Notes: a model not told the origin generated them from the sequence alone. Numbered from the stretch's first letter, positions 1-5,815 are shown. The stretch is 6,333 nt of DNA from Bacillota bacterium (GCA_029239575.1 JARBUP010000166.1:1-6333); one strand, 5' to 3'. A program made the numbers and translations.

Positions 1-732
1 AAACAATACACCGATACCAACATCATCAATACCGCCTTCCATTGCTCTGTCCATTGCTTCAGTGTGATATGAATAATTATGTTTAGGTCCTGTTGGATGC
101 AGTTTTTCATAAGATTCCTTATGGTATGTTTCTTGGAATAAAATATATGTTCCAATTTCTGCTTCTTTAAGTTTTCTGTAATTTTCTACTGATGTTGCAG
201 CTATGTTTACATTAACTCGTCTTATAGCTCCGTTTTTATGTTTAATTGAATAAATGGTTTTTATACAATCAAGAATATATTCAATAGGATTGTTCTGAGG
301 ATCTTCTCCTGCTTCAAGAGCTAATCTTTTATGTCCCATATCTTGAAGAGCAATTACTTCTTTTATAATATCTTCTTGAGTAAGTTTTTTTCTTGCAATA
401 GTTTTATTTTGGCTGTGGTATGGGCAATATACACATCCATTTACACAGTAGTTAGAAAGATATAAAGGAGCAAACATAACTATACGGTTGCCATAAAAAT
501 CTTTTTTTATTTGTTCTGCAAGTTTATATATTTCTTCATTTTTTTCTTCTATGGAACAATCTAATAAAACTAAAGCTTCTTTGTGGCTTAATCCTTTTCT
601 TTGTTTTGCCTTTTCTATTATTTGATTAATTAATTCAATATTGTTTTTATTTTGATCAGCATATTGAAGCGTGTCTAAAATTTCTTCATGATTTATAAAT
701 TCATCTGCTTTTAAAGATTTAACGTCATACAT
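1..732 (-). CDS. hydG: [FeFe] hydrogenase H-cluster radical SAM maturase HydG (N-terminal 244 residues, cut by window edge)
   Basis: HydG is a radical SAM tyrosine lyase that cleaves tyrosine to p-cresol and dehydroglycine. It supplies the CO and CN ligands, as an Fe(CO)2(CN) synthon, for the 2Fe subcluster of [FeFe] hydrogenase. I translated the frame by hand from the ATG at 730-732, which follows a GAGGTAG ribosome site. It stays open for 244 codons to the left edge. The radical SAM motif CVNGCVYC gives cluster ligands C96, C100 and C103, preceded by LYLSNY. It is followed by a RLALEAGEDP segment (136-145) and a YILFQETYHKESYEKLHP-type stretch, both typical of HydG rather than of ThiH or HydE. 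The family is about 470 residues, so roughly half is missing, including the C-terminal auxiliary cluster domain. It lies 22 bp downstream of hydE and is almost certainly co-transcribed. ThiH is the nearest alternative, but the neighbours argue against it. Confidence 0.95.
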   Translation of the reverse strand, partial: MYDVKSLKADEFINHEEILDTLQYADQNKNNIELINQIIEKAKQRKGLSHKEALVLLDCSIEEKNEEIYKLAEQIKKDFYGNRIVMFAPLYLSNYCVNGCVYCPYHSQNKTIARKKLTQEDIIKEVIALQDMGHKRLALEAGEDPQNNPIEYILDCIKTIYSIKHKNGAIRRVNVNIAATSVENYRKLKEAEIGTYILFQETYHKESYEKLHPTGPKHNYSYHTEAMDRAMEGGIDDVGIGVLF

Positions 733-754
733 TATACTACCTCACTTTTTATTC

Positions 755-1801
755 TTATTTTGTTTCGGGTTTGAAATCTCCTCTTGAAACAACTACATCA
801 TATCCAATTTTTTTCATTCTGTTTTCCATACAATATCTGCATTCTGCAGCTTCATCCCCAGTACATATTTTATTATCGTATAAAAGATATTTATCCCTGA
901 CATTTGTTGGAGATAGATTTGGCATTACTACATTTGCACCTGATAAAATACCTTTTTCTCTTCCTTGAGGATCTATGGTTCCTAATGCTGTTGTGGATGG
1001 AATTAATGCACTTGGCAACATTAGTCTTAAAATTCCAATCATAAATAAAGTTAATTCGCCATTATCTCCTTTAAATTCTTTAAAAGGAGTATCATGGTGT
1101 GGGATAAATGGTCCTATACCAACCATTTCAGGATTAAGGTCTTTTATAAATAATAAATCATCTGCTAAATTTTCAGTTGTTTGATATGGTGAACTTACCA
1201 TGAATCCTGTACCAACTTGATATCCGATTTCTTTTAAATTTCTTAAACATTGCTTCCTATTTGATAGTGAAAGTTCTTTAGGGTGAAGTTTGTTATAATG
1301 CTCTTCAGTAGCTGTCTCATGGCGTAAAAGATATCTATCAGCACCTGCTTCAAAATAAGCTTTATAACTTTCATTTGATTTTTCACCTAACGATAGCGTC
1401 ACTGCACATTCAGGATAGTTTTGTTTTATTTCACGTATTATATCAATTAGTTTCTCATCGGTAAAAAAAGGATCTTCTCCTCCTTGGAGTACATAAGTTC
1501 TAAAACCCAGGTCGTAACCAATTTTACAACATTCAAGTATTTGTTCTTTTGTTAATCTGTATCTTGATGCATTTTTATTACTTTTTCTTATTCCACAATA
1601 ATAACAATCATTTTTACAATAATTTGAAAACTCAATTAAACCTCTTATATAAACATCTTTATTATAATATTTATGTCTAATTGATCTTGCTTTTTCAAAT
1701 AAATAATCACTTATTTCAGGGCTGCGGTTGTCAATTAAATATATAAATTCTTCTTTTGTTAATATTTGATTTTTTTCTAGTTTATCTATTAAATTTTTCA
1801 T
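755..1801 (-). CDS. hydE: [FeFe] hydrogenase H-cluster radical SAM maturase HydE
   Basis: HydE is a cytosolic radical SAM enzyme that acts after HydG on the Fe(CO)2(CN)-cysteine synthon in building the 2Fe subcluster. The protein has 348 residues, the usual length for the family. The N-terminal helical part is followed by the radical SAM motif CKNDCYYC (C62, C66, C69) in the context IRGLIEFSNYC. The LQGGEDP segment (105-111) is the SAM-binding GGE-type motif. RHETA (160-164) and LSPTNVRDKYLLYDNK (296-311) are family-like segments. A second cysteine set, C313, C321 and C324 (CX7CX2C), matches the optional auxiliary cluster site known in HydE. The start is the ATG at 1799-1801, preceded by AAGAGGTT. 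That ATG overlaps the stop of the upstream TM1266-family gene (ATGA), which suggests translational coupling. Biotin synthase and PylB are related folds, but the motifs and the neighbouring hydG make HydE secure. Confidence 0.96.
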   Translation of the reverse strand: MKNLIDKLEKNQILTKEEFIYLIDNRSPEISDYLFEKARSIRHKYYNKDVYIRGLIEFSNYCKNDCYYCGIRKSNKNASRYRLTKEQILECCKIGYDLGFRTYVLQGGEDPFFTDEKLIDIIREIKQNYPECAVTLSLGEKSNESYKAYFEAGADRYLLRHETATEEHYNKLHPKELSLSNRKQCLRNLKEIGYQVGTGFMVSSPYQTTENLADDLLFIKDLNPEMVGIGPFIPHHDTPFKEFKGDNGELTLFMIGILRLMLPSALIPSTTALGTIDPQGREKGILSGANVVMPNLSPTNVRDKYLLYDNKICTGDEAAECRYCMENRMKKIGYDVVVSRGDFKPETK

Positions 1802-2067
1802 GAATTAACCTCTTTTGTATCTGGAACTTTAGAATAAATTGTTTTTGTGCTAACTCCAGGAAGCATTCCTAATTTGCCTGATAATGCGCTTATTACATCC
1901 GATGGTGCATCAACAACAATGCTAATTATGGATATACTTTTTTTAGTGTAGGGAATACCCATACGTCCAATTATATATTTGTTGTTTTTATGTAATAAAT
2001 CATTAATTTTTTCTACAGATTCAGTATTTTCAACAATAATACCTATTAATGCAACTCTCGTTTCCAT
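1798..2067 (-). CDS. TM1266-family putative iron-only hydrogenase system regulator
   Basis: This 89-residue protein resembles the small TM1266 family, an ACT/NikR-C-terminal-like ferredoxin-fold protein usually found beside hydE, hydF and hydG. Its biochemical role is unproven; the family name says regulator because of this context. The sequence opens with a beta strand (METRVALIGIIVE), then a helix (ESVEKINDLLHK) and a conserved-looking YIIGRMGIPY segment at about 31-40. A second strand-helix-strand unit follows: ISIISIVVDAPSDVISALSGKLGMLPGV. This is the beta-alpha-beta repeat expected of the fold. There is no separate helix-turn-helix, so direct DNA binding is not evident. The start ATG (2065-2067) follows an AAAGGA ribosome site at 2073-2078. 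The stop overlaps the hydE start by 4 bp, making it the first gene of the operon. I saw no convincing promoter in the 40 bp directly upstream, so transcription may come from further up. Confidence 0.88.
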   Translation of the reverse strand: METRVALIGIIVENTESVEKINDLLHKNNKYIIGRMGIPYTKKSISIISIVVDAPSDVISALSGKLGMLPGVSTKTIYSKVPDTKEVNS

Positions 2068-2111
2068 GTTAGTCCTTTCAAATTAGTTTAATAAATTTAA
2101 GCGCAGTCTCA

Positions 2112-2335
2112 TTCACCAATTTATTTGCTCCATACGGTCGCATAAATTGGGAAGCTCAGTTTCGCAACACAAATTTATTCGCTCGCTCTCGCTCACATAA
2201 ATTTGGTGCTCATTGCGTTTGAATTACCTACAATTTCTTTCTACCTTACGGTCGAAGAAATTGGGTAAATCATAATCGTTGCGTTTGACCTACCATCCAT
2301 TTGTTCTTCCCTACGGTCAAACACATGGGGTTAGG
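2112..2335. repeat. Tandem array of four imperfect hairpin repeats, about 60 bp period
   Basis: Four long palindromes stand head to tail at 2112-2153, 2168-2208, 2224-2268 and 2289-2335. Each has an arm of about 11-14 bp around a loop: CCAATTTAT/ATAAATTGG, AAATTTAT/ATAAATTT, CAATTTCTT/AAGAAATTG, and CCATTTGTT/AACACATGG with one mismatch. Short outer pairs such as TTACC/GGTAA and CCTA/TAGG extend them across small bulges. Loops 1, 3 and 4 share TACGGTC; loop 2 instead carries the tandem GCTCGCTCTCGCTC. The linkers are also related: CTCATTGCGTTTGAATTACC and CGTTGCGTTTGACCTACC follow hairpins 2 and 3. The arms differ in sequence while pairing is kept, as in extragenic palindromic repeats or structured RNA. 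They are clearly less AT-rich than the surrounding spacer. I cannot assign them to a named repeat family. Confidence 0.85.
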
Positions 2336-2388
2336 GCATAAAAAAATCTGCGCACTAAAAAGGCGCAGAATGATGTCTGTTTTTTCAT
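2317..2388 (-). CDS. Possible 23-residue leader peptide running through the terminator (doubtful)
   Basis: An ATG at 2386-2388 opens a 23-codon frame beginning MKKQTSFCAFLVRRFF and ending in TGA at 2317-2319. An AGAGG sequence lies upstream but only 3 nt from the ATG, closer than ideal. The frame passes right through the terminator hairpin and its U-run and ends inside the fourth hairpin repeat. Translation of it would disturb the terminator, as in ribosome-mediated attenuation, but no cluster of one amino acid suggests a starvation signal. I do not recognise the peptide, and a frame of this length can arise by chance. Confidence 0.2.
   Translation of the reverse strand: MKKQTSFCAFLVRRFFYALTPCV
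2340..2369 (-). terminator. Intrinsic terminator, minus strand
   Basis: Read on the minus strand, the 7-bp stem TCTGCGC/GCGCAGA encloses a CTTTTTAGT loop and is followed at once by seven U. This is a textbook rho-independent terminator. On the plus strand no T-run follows directly, so it acts on minus-strand transcription. It stops RNA started at the 2493-2521 promoter and may also catch read-through from atoE. Confidence 0.85.
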
Positions 2389-2487
2389 AAGCCTCTTTTA
2401 CCTTAGAATTATTTTAATAACCTTTAGTGTCAGTGCAGTATTCTTTTTAAGGATTTGTTGCAAGAAAAATCTCAACAACTCATCGTG
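2340..2487 (-). ncRNA. Candidate small RNA or attenuated leader of the hyd operon, about 145 nt
   Basis: A good promoter (2493-2521) would start RNA near 2485-2487, and an intrinsic terminator ends it at about 2340. The 5' part can form a hairpin with TTGTTG/CAACAA arms (plus-strand 2455-2478). Further down, the RNA segment CACUAAAGG (from 2421-2429) is complementary, with a 2-nt bulge, to CCUUUUUAGUG in the terminator loop and 3' arm (from 2353-2363). This would be an antiterminator pairing. No known riboswitch, T-box, 6S or SRP RNA consensus is visible. Because hyd operon genes lie downstream on the same strand, it may be their leader; otherwise it is a free sRNA. Confidence 0.5.
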
Positions 2488-2492
2488 ATAAC

Positions 2493-2521
2493 ATTATAAC
2501 TAAAATAATATTAATTGTAAA
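2493..2521 (-). promoter_or_regulatory. Sigma-A-type promoter for the minus-strand RNA and possibly the hyd operon
   Basis: On the minus strand there is a -35 box TTTACA (2516-2521), a 17-bp spacer and a perfect -10 box TATAAT (2493-2498). Spacing and boxes are near consensus. The predicted start is about 2485-2487. It lies about 100 bp past the stop of atoE, so it is not needed for atoE itself. It is the only strong minus-strand promoter I found upstream of the hyd genes. Confidence 0.65.
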
Positions 2522-2620
2522 TACTATTTTGAAAAAAAATTAACAAATTATAAATTTAGAAAATAAATCATACTGTTATATATTTAAACAGAATGCTTTA
2601 TTCATATTATAAATATAATG

Positions 2621-3982
2621 TTAGAATATTAAGAAACCAGCTGATATTACTATACCGCTAAACAACAATGTTATTACACAGTAACCCATTATATCTTTTG
2701 CACTTAATCCTGCAATTGAAAGTGCTGGTAAAGCCCAGAATGGTTGTATCATGTTAGTCCATGCATCACCCCAAGCAATAGCCATTGCTGTTTTGGCTGG
2801 GTCCACACCTATGGCATGACCAGCATTCATCATAATAGGTGCTTGAACAGCCCATTGTCCACCGCCTGATGGAACGAACATGTTTATAATACCTGCACTC
2901 CAGAATGAAAACAACGGAAAAGTAGTTTGGTTAGAAATGCTTACAAAAGCATTTGCTATTACACCAGCTAAAGATATACCTGTTTCTAAATTAGCACCAG
3001 TCATCATACCCATGATACCAGCATAAAATGGGAATTGTAATATAATTCCTCCAGCTGCTTTAGCAGCTTCATTTATTGCATCAATATATTTTCTTAAAGT
3101 TCCATGTAGCAATACACCAACAAACAAGAAAATAAAGTTTACAAAGTCAAGGCTTAAATTAATACCTACTTTTGTAAAATTATATAGTATGTATGAAAAA
3201 CCCATTACTAATGCAATAATCCATAATATTCTGCTGCGTTCCATTTTATCAGCAGGTGAAAATGTACTTGGATCTTCTACTGGAGTTTCAAGTTCTACTA
3301 ATTTTATTGGATCTACTTCAATTGTATGTTCTTCATCTGGAATCATTGCTTTACAAACAAAAGGCAAACCAAATATTATTATACCTGAAATAAATAAGTT
3401 CATAGGTGAAAAAATTGTTAAACTTGTTGGAATAGTAAATGTTTTATCAAATACATTTGGTGCAACTGTAGCAAGTGCACCAGGATTTGCAATTTGTAAA
3501 GGAATTGATCCAGATATACCTCCATGCCATACAACAAAACCTGAATAGGCAGATGCTATTAATAGCCTATAGTCGATACCTTTTACTTCTCGTGCTATTT
3601 CTCTTGCTAATAAAGCACCAATTACTAAACCAAATCCCCAGTTAATCCAGCATGCGATTACTGATACAAAAGCAGTAATCATTATACCTCTTACAGGTGT
3701 TTTAGCAGCTTTAGCTATTTTTCGAAGAAGCCTTTTAAATACTGGAGCTTGTGCCATAGCGCTTCCAAGAACTAAAACTAAAACCATTTGCATAGTAAAT
3801 GTTAATAATCCGAAAAATCCTTTTGGACCAGCCCAATGCAGTATCATTTGGAACGGAGATTGCCCTGTTAATGCTATGCCACCAATAAATGTAATAATTG
3901 TAAGTACAATTGCAAAAATAAATGCATCTGGCAGGTATTTACTCATAACTCGTACACACCCATTTGTAAATCGTTTAAACAT
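2621..3982 (-). CDS. atoE: Short-chain fatty acid transporter, AtoE family
   Basis: This is a 453-residue integral membrane protein of the AtoE/short-chain fatty acid transporter family, close to the usual length of about 440-460. The family is associated with uptake (or exchange) of short-chain acids such as acetoacetate and butyrate; the actual substrate and direction here are inferred. It has many hydrophobic segments, for example about 19-39, 57-77, 99-127, 190-210, 252-268 and 279-293. One hydrophilic cytoplasm-like loop, rich in acidic residues and proline, spans about 213-250. Family-like polar motifs sit in or beside membrane segments: NWGFGL (114-119), WHGGISGSIPL (152-162), PSGGGQWAVQ (371-380) and WGDAWTN with IQPFWALP (404-419). 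The start ATG (3980-3982) follows a strong AAAGGAGGA site (3988-3996), 5 nt away. No acetoacetyl-CoA transferase genes (atoD/atoA) adjoin it, unlike the E. coli ato operon. I see no convincing terminator directly after the stop. Confidence 0.93.
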   Translation of the reverse strand: MFKRFTNGCVRVMSKYLPDAFIFAIVLTIITFIGGIALTGQSPFQMILHWAGPKGFFGLLTFTMQMVLVLVLGSAMAQAPVFKRLLRKIAKAAKTPVRGIMITAFVSVIACWINWGFGLVIGALLAREIAREVKGIDYRLLIASAYSGFVVWHGGISGSIPLQIANPGALATVAPNVFDKTFTIPTSLTIFSPMNLFISGIIIFGLPFVCKAMIPDEEHTIEVDPIKLVELETPVEDPSTFSPADKMERSRILWIIALVMGFSYILYNFTKVGINLSLDFVNFIFLFVGVLLHGTLRKYIDAINEAAKAAGGIILQFPFYAGIMGMMTGANLETGISLAGVIANAFVSISNQTTFPLFSFWSAGIINMFVPSGGGQWAVQAPIMMNAGHAIGVDPAKTAMAIAWGDAWTNMIQPFWALPALSIAGLSAKDIMGYCVITLLFSGIVISAGFLIF

Positions 3983-4017
3983 AATAATCCTCCTTTATAA
4001 AAATGTTTTATATTAAT

Positions 4018-4046
4018 ATTATATGATGTATAATTTCTAATATTAA
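4018..4046 (-). promoter_or_regulatory. Candidate promoter of the fatty acid transporter gene
   Basis: On the minus strand a perfect TATAAT (4018-4023) lies 17 bp below TTAATA (4041-4046), which matches four of six -35 positions. It would start RNA near 4011, leaving a leader of about 28 nt with the AAAGGAGGA site in place. The spacer is extremely AT-rich, so a -10 match can occur by chance. Confidence 0.4.
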
Positions 4047-4079
4047 CTAAATGAAAATTAACTAATTTTTAATAATATC

Positions 4080-4108
4080 TTGAAAGTAACAAAGATTAAT
4101 GATATAAA
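4080..4108 (+). promoter_or_regulatory. Promoter of the carbonic anhydrase-like gene
   Basis: TTGAAA (4080-4085), a 17-bp spacer and TATAAA (4103-4108) make a near-consensus housekeeping promoter. The start would be near 4115, followed by a GAGAGG ribosome site (4130-4135) and the ATG at 4142. It faces away from the transporter promoter, so the two genes have separate, divergent transcription. Confidence 0.65.
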
Positions 4109-4141
4109 CAATATATAATATAAATAAATGAGAGGTAATTT

Positions 4142-4693
4142 ATGATAAAGGAATTTGAAGGCATATTGCCCACATTACATGACAAATCATATATAGCAGA
4201 TGGTGCTTTTGTAATAGGTAAAGTAACAATGGAGATATACTCAAGTGTTTGGTACAACACTGTAGTAAGAGGTGATGTTAATTCAATTACAATAGGAAGC
4301 TATTGCAATATTCAGGACAATTCCGTTGTTCATGTAACAGATAATTATTCTACAGTAATAGGTGATTATGTTACAGTAGGTCATGGGGCAATAATTCATG
4401 GATGCATTATAGAAGATCATTGTTTAATAGGGATGGGAGCTATTGTTCTGGAAGGAGCAGTAATAGGAAAAGGAAGTATTATTGCTGCTGGAGCTTTAAT
4501 TAAAGCTAATGAAGTAATTCCACCATTTTCTATGGTAGCTGGAATTCCAGCAAAAATAATTAAAACATTACCGGAAAATACTGACAACATTCATGCACAA
4601 GCTATAAAATATAAAACTTTGTGGACAAAAAGGTATGGGATTTTACCTGATGCAGATGGTGAAATTTATAATGGAGAAAAAATAGTTAATTAA
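4142..4693 (+). CDS. Gamma-class carbonic anhydrase family protein (hexapeptide-repeat, YrdA/PaaY-like)
   Basis: The 183-residue protein is a left-handed beta-helix protein of the gamma carbonic anhydrase-like group. Proven members form trimers with a metal at each subunit interface and interconvert CO2 and bicarbonate; many bacterial members have no shown activity, so the function is inferred. Hexapeptide-type repeats run from about residue 18 to 125. The three histidine metal ligands appear intact: H64 (SVVHVTD), H81 and H86 (GHGAIIHGC). The conserved R43 and D45 (VVRGDV) and Q58 (NIQDNSVVH) are also present. MVAGIPAKIIK (131-141) is the standard end of the helix, and a C-terminal helix follows. 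The start ATG has a GAGAGG site at the right spacing. It is a single-gene unit with its own promoter and terminator. Acyltransferases with the same fold are less likely because all three histidines are kept. Confidence 0.92.
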   Translation: MIKEFEGILPTLHDKSYIADGAFVIGKVTMEIYSSVWYNTVVRGDVNSITIGSYCNIQDNSVVHVTDNYSTVIGDYVTVGHGAIIHGCIIEDHCLIGMGAIVLEGAVIGKGSIIAAGALIKANEVIPPFSMVAGIPAKIIKTLPENTDNIHAQAIKYKTLWTKRYGILPDADGEIYNGEKIVN

Positions 4694-4712
4694 TAAAAAA
4701 AATTAATAAATA

Positions 4713-4761
4713 AAATAGCACCCAATTTTTATAACTTCAAAAACTGGGTGCTATTTATTTT
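4713..4761 (+). terminator. Intrinsic terminator of the carbonic anhydrase-like gene
   Basis: The 12-bp arms AAATAGCACCCA (4713-4724) and TGGGTGCTATTT (4745-4756) are perfectly complementary. An inner TTTTT/AAAAA extension follows across an A/C mismatch, and a TATTTT tail follows the stem. It begins 19 bp after the stop codon. An A-run upstream of the stem gives a T-rich tail on the other strand, so it could work in both directions. Confidence 0.9.
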
Positions 4762-4770
4762 GATTTTCAA

Positions 4771-4853
4771 GTTTTATACCTGTTGGAATCACCTCATTCG
4801 TCGCCAACATATTCAACATTAGCCTTGCTAAATTTAAAAGAAATTTAGTAAAG
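4771..4853 (-). other. Unexplained hairpin-rich fragment, perhaps a gene or insertion-sequence remnant
   Basis: Between the terminator and the next promoter lies a stretch less AT-rich than its surroundings. It has two adjacent inverted repeats: GTTGG/CCAAC (4782-4786 and 4804-4808), and CTAAATTT/AAATTTAG (4828-4835 and 4841-4848) with a 5-nt loop and further outer pairs. On the minus strand it reads like a protein tail in one frame (ANVEYVGDE then stop), with an overlapping frame continuing EVIPTGIKLENQNK. This hints at a decayed 3' gene end, such as a transposase. I cannot identify it, and chance is possible. Confidence 0.2.
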
Positions 4854-4955
4854 TTATATTGTACTATAAATATACCCCCTATATATTTCTTTAAACATTT
4901 TTATAATAAATTGAACATTAAAAATTAATTGTTGAAAATTAGCATCTTGACAATA

Positions 4956-4983
4956 TTGAAATTATATTAGTGTATGATATAAT
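4956..4983 (+). promoter_or_regulatory. Promoter of the alpha/beta hydrolase operon
   Basis: TTGAAA (4956-4961), a 16-bp spacer and a perfect TATAAT (4978-4983) form a good promoter. A TTGACA also sits at 4947-4952 but is too far from TATAAT. The -10 box touches the base of the large palindrome at 4981-5031, so the transcript would start inside its left arm. The leader to the first hydrolase gene is about 140 nt. Confidence 0.55.
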
Positions 4984-5031
4984 AAAAATACTAAAACAAA
5001 GACTGACGTCTTTGTTTTCAGTATTTTTATT
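4981..5031. promoter_or_regulatory. Large palindrome overlapping the hydrolase promoter
   Basis: The left arm (4981-5003) and right arm (5008-5031) pair over 23 bp with a single bulged C at 5019 and a TGAC loop. It sits across the -10 box and the predicted transcription start, a place suited to a repressor operator or, in RNA, to a 5' stem or early terminator; its right arm ends in a T-rich run. Its centre AAGACTGACGTCTT (4999-5012) recurs with one change at 5047-5060. Confidence 0.6.
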
Positions 5032-5044
5032 GAATCGTTGTGAT

Positions 5045-5077
5045 GCAAGACTTACGTCTTGCTTTATGATATAATAA
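5045..5077 (+). promoter_or_regulatory. Second palindrome with the same core, followed by a second TATAAT
   Basis: GCAAGAC (5045-5051) and GTCTTGC (5056-5062) flank a TTAC loop. The 14-bp core AAGACTTACGTCTT differs from that of the upstream palindrome in one base and starts 48 bp after it. Next to it, TATGATATAATAA (5065-5077) repeats exactly the sequence at 4973-4985 and contains a perfect TATAAT (5070-5075), but I see no -35 box at the right distance. This could be an activator- or repressor-controlled second promoter. Confidence 0.4.
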
Positions 5078-5131
5078 TTTAAATATAAAATGATGAATTA
5101 AAACTACTAAATATATGATGCAGGTGATAGT

Positions 5132-5815
5132 ATGCAGAATAAAAAAATGGGTTGTCTTGTAATACATGGTTTTGGGGGTGGGTTACATGAAGTTGAATCA
5201 TTAGCATTATTTTTAAATGATACTGGCTATGATGTTTCATGTCCAAAATTAAAAGGACATACTGGCAAAAGACAGGACATGAAAAAAGCAACTTATGAAG
5301 ATTGGATTAATTCAGCAGAAATAGAATTAATAAAATTATTAGAACAAAATAGCGAAGTAGTTATAATAGGATTTTCTATGGGTGGTTTAATTGCAACAAA
5401 TCTCTCATTAAAATATGATATAAAAGCCATAGTTACAATAAATACTCCAATTTATTTTTGGGATATAAAAAGAGTTTTTATAAATTTAGTAAATGATATT
5501 AAAAACAGGAATTTAAATAATTTTAATAGATATTTAAGAGCAAACAGAAATTCTCCGCCAATTGCTTTGTTTAATTTTCATAAAATTTTGAAAAAGACAA
5601 AACCATTGTTTAAAGAAATAAAACATCCATTTTTAGTTATTCAAGCAATGGATGATGATACTGTAAGAAATAAAAGTGCATTGTATATTTATAATAATAT
5701 ATGCTCAACTATGAAGGAAATTAAATTTTATGATAAGGGTGGGCATTTAATTCTATTGAGTGAATCATCGAAAAATGTAATATTAGATGTTGGAAACTTT
5801 TTAAATAAAATATAA
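5132..5815 (+). CDS. Alpha/beta hydrolase, Est30-type carboxylesterase
   Basis: The 227-residue cytosolic protein has the fold and motifs of small carboxylesterases like Geobacillus Est30, whose usual length is about 245. It would hydrolyse short- to medium-chain carboxylic esters; the natural substrate is unknown. The oxyanion-hole segment is VIHGFGG (10-16). The nucleophile elbow is GFSMGG with S82. The acid is most likely D175 in QAMDDDTV, and the base is H205 in DKGGHLI, so the triad is complete. A lysine/asparagine-rich cap region lies at about 110-160. No signal peptide is seen. The start ATG is at 5132 with AGGTGA at 5122-5127, rather close; an internal ATG at 5147 is an alternative. 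It is the first gene after the double-palindrome control region and lies 60 bp before a second hydrolase gene, with no terminator between. Confidence 0.88.
   Translation: MQNKKMGCLVIHGFGGGLHEVESLALFLNDTGYDVSCPKLKGHTGKRQDMKKATYEDWINSAEIELIKLLEQNSEVVIIGFSMGGLIATNLSLKYDIKAIVTINTPIYFWDIKRVFINLVNDIKNRNLNNFNRYLRANRNSPPIALFNFHKILKKTKPLFKEIKHPFLVIQAMDDDTVRNKSALYIYNNICSTMKEIKFYDKGGHLILLSESSKNVILDVGNFLNKI

Noticed and set aside
771..1184. Two plus-strand open frames (771-968 and 975-1184) opposite hydE
   Set aside because: They lie fully inside the strongly supported hydE on the other strand and show no domain, ribosome site or neighbour that supports them.
2112..2335. CRISPR array
   Set aside because: The units are divergent palindromes with variable arms and no identical direct repeats separated by unique spacers, and no cas gene is nearby.
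2340..2487. Known riboswitch, T-box, 6S RNA or SRP RNA
   Set aside because: None of the conserved core sequences I know for these classes is present; only the terminator and simple hairpins can be seen.
3189..3548. A 119-codon plus-strand open frame opposite the transporter gene
   Set aside because: It is the antisense of a membrane-protein gene; its serine/isoleucine-rich translation is typical of a shadow frame and it has no recognisable family.
2621..3982. Acetoacetate degradation (ato) operon
   Set aside because: Only the transporter is present; no CoA-transferase or thiolase gene adjoins it, so the pathway cannot be claimed.
4947..4952. Perfect TTGACA as the -35 box of the hydrolase promoter
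   Set aside because: It is 25 bp from the perfect TATAAT and 20 bp from TATGAT, both outside the normal spacing; TTGAAA at 4956 fits better.
4694..5131. tRNA or other known RNA gene in the gap
   Set aside because: No cloverleaf, CCA end or conserved T-loop sequence is visible.
5079..5291. A 70-codon minus-strand open frame overlapping the start of the esterase gene
   Set aside because: It is antisense to the N-terminus of a well supported hydrolase and its translation has no protein-like motif.
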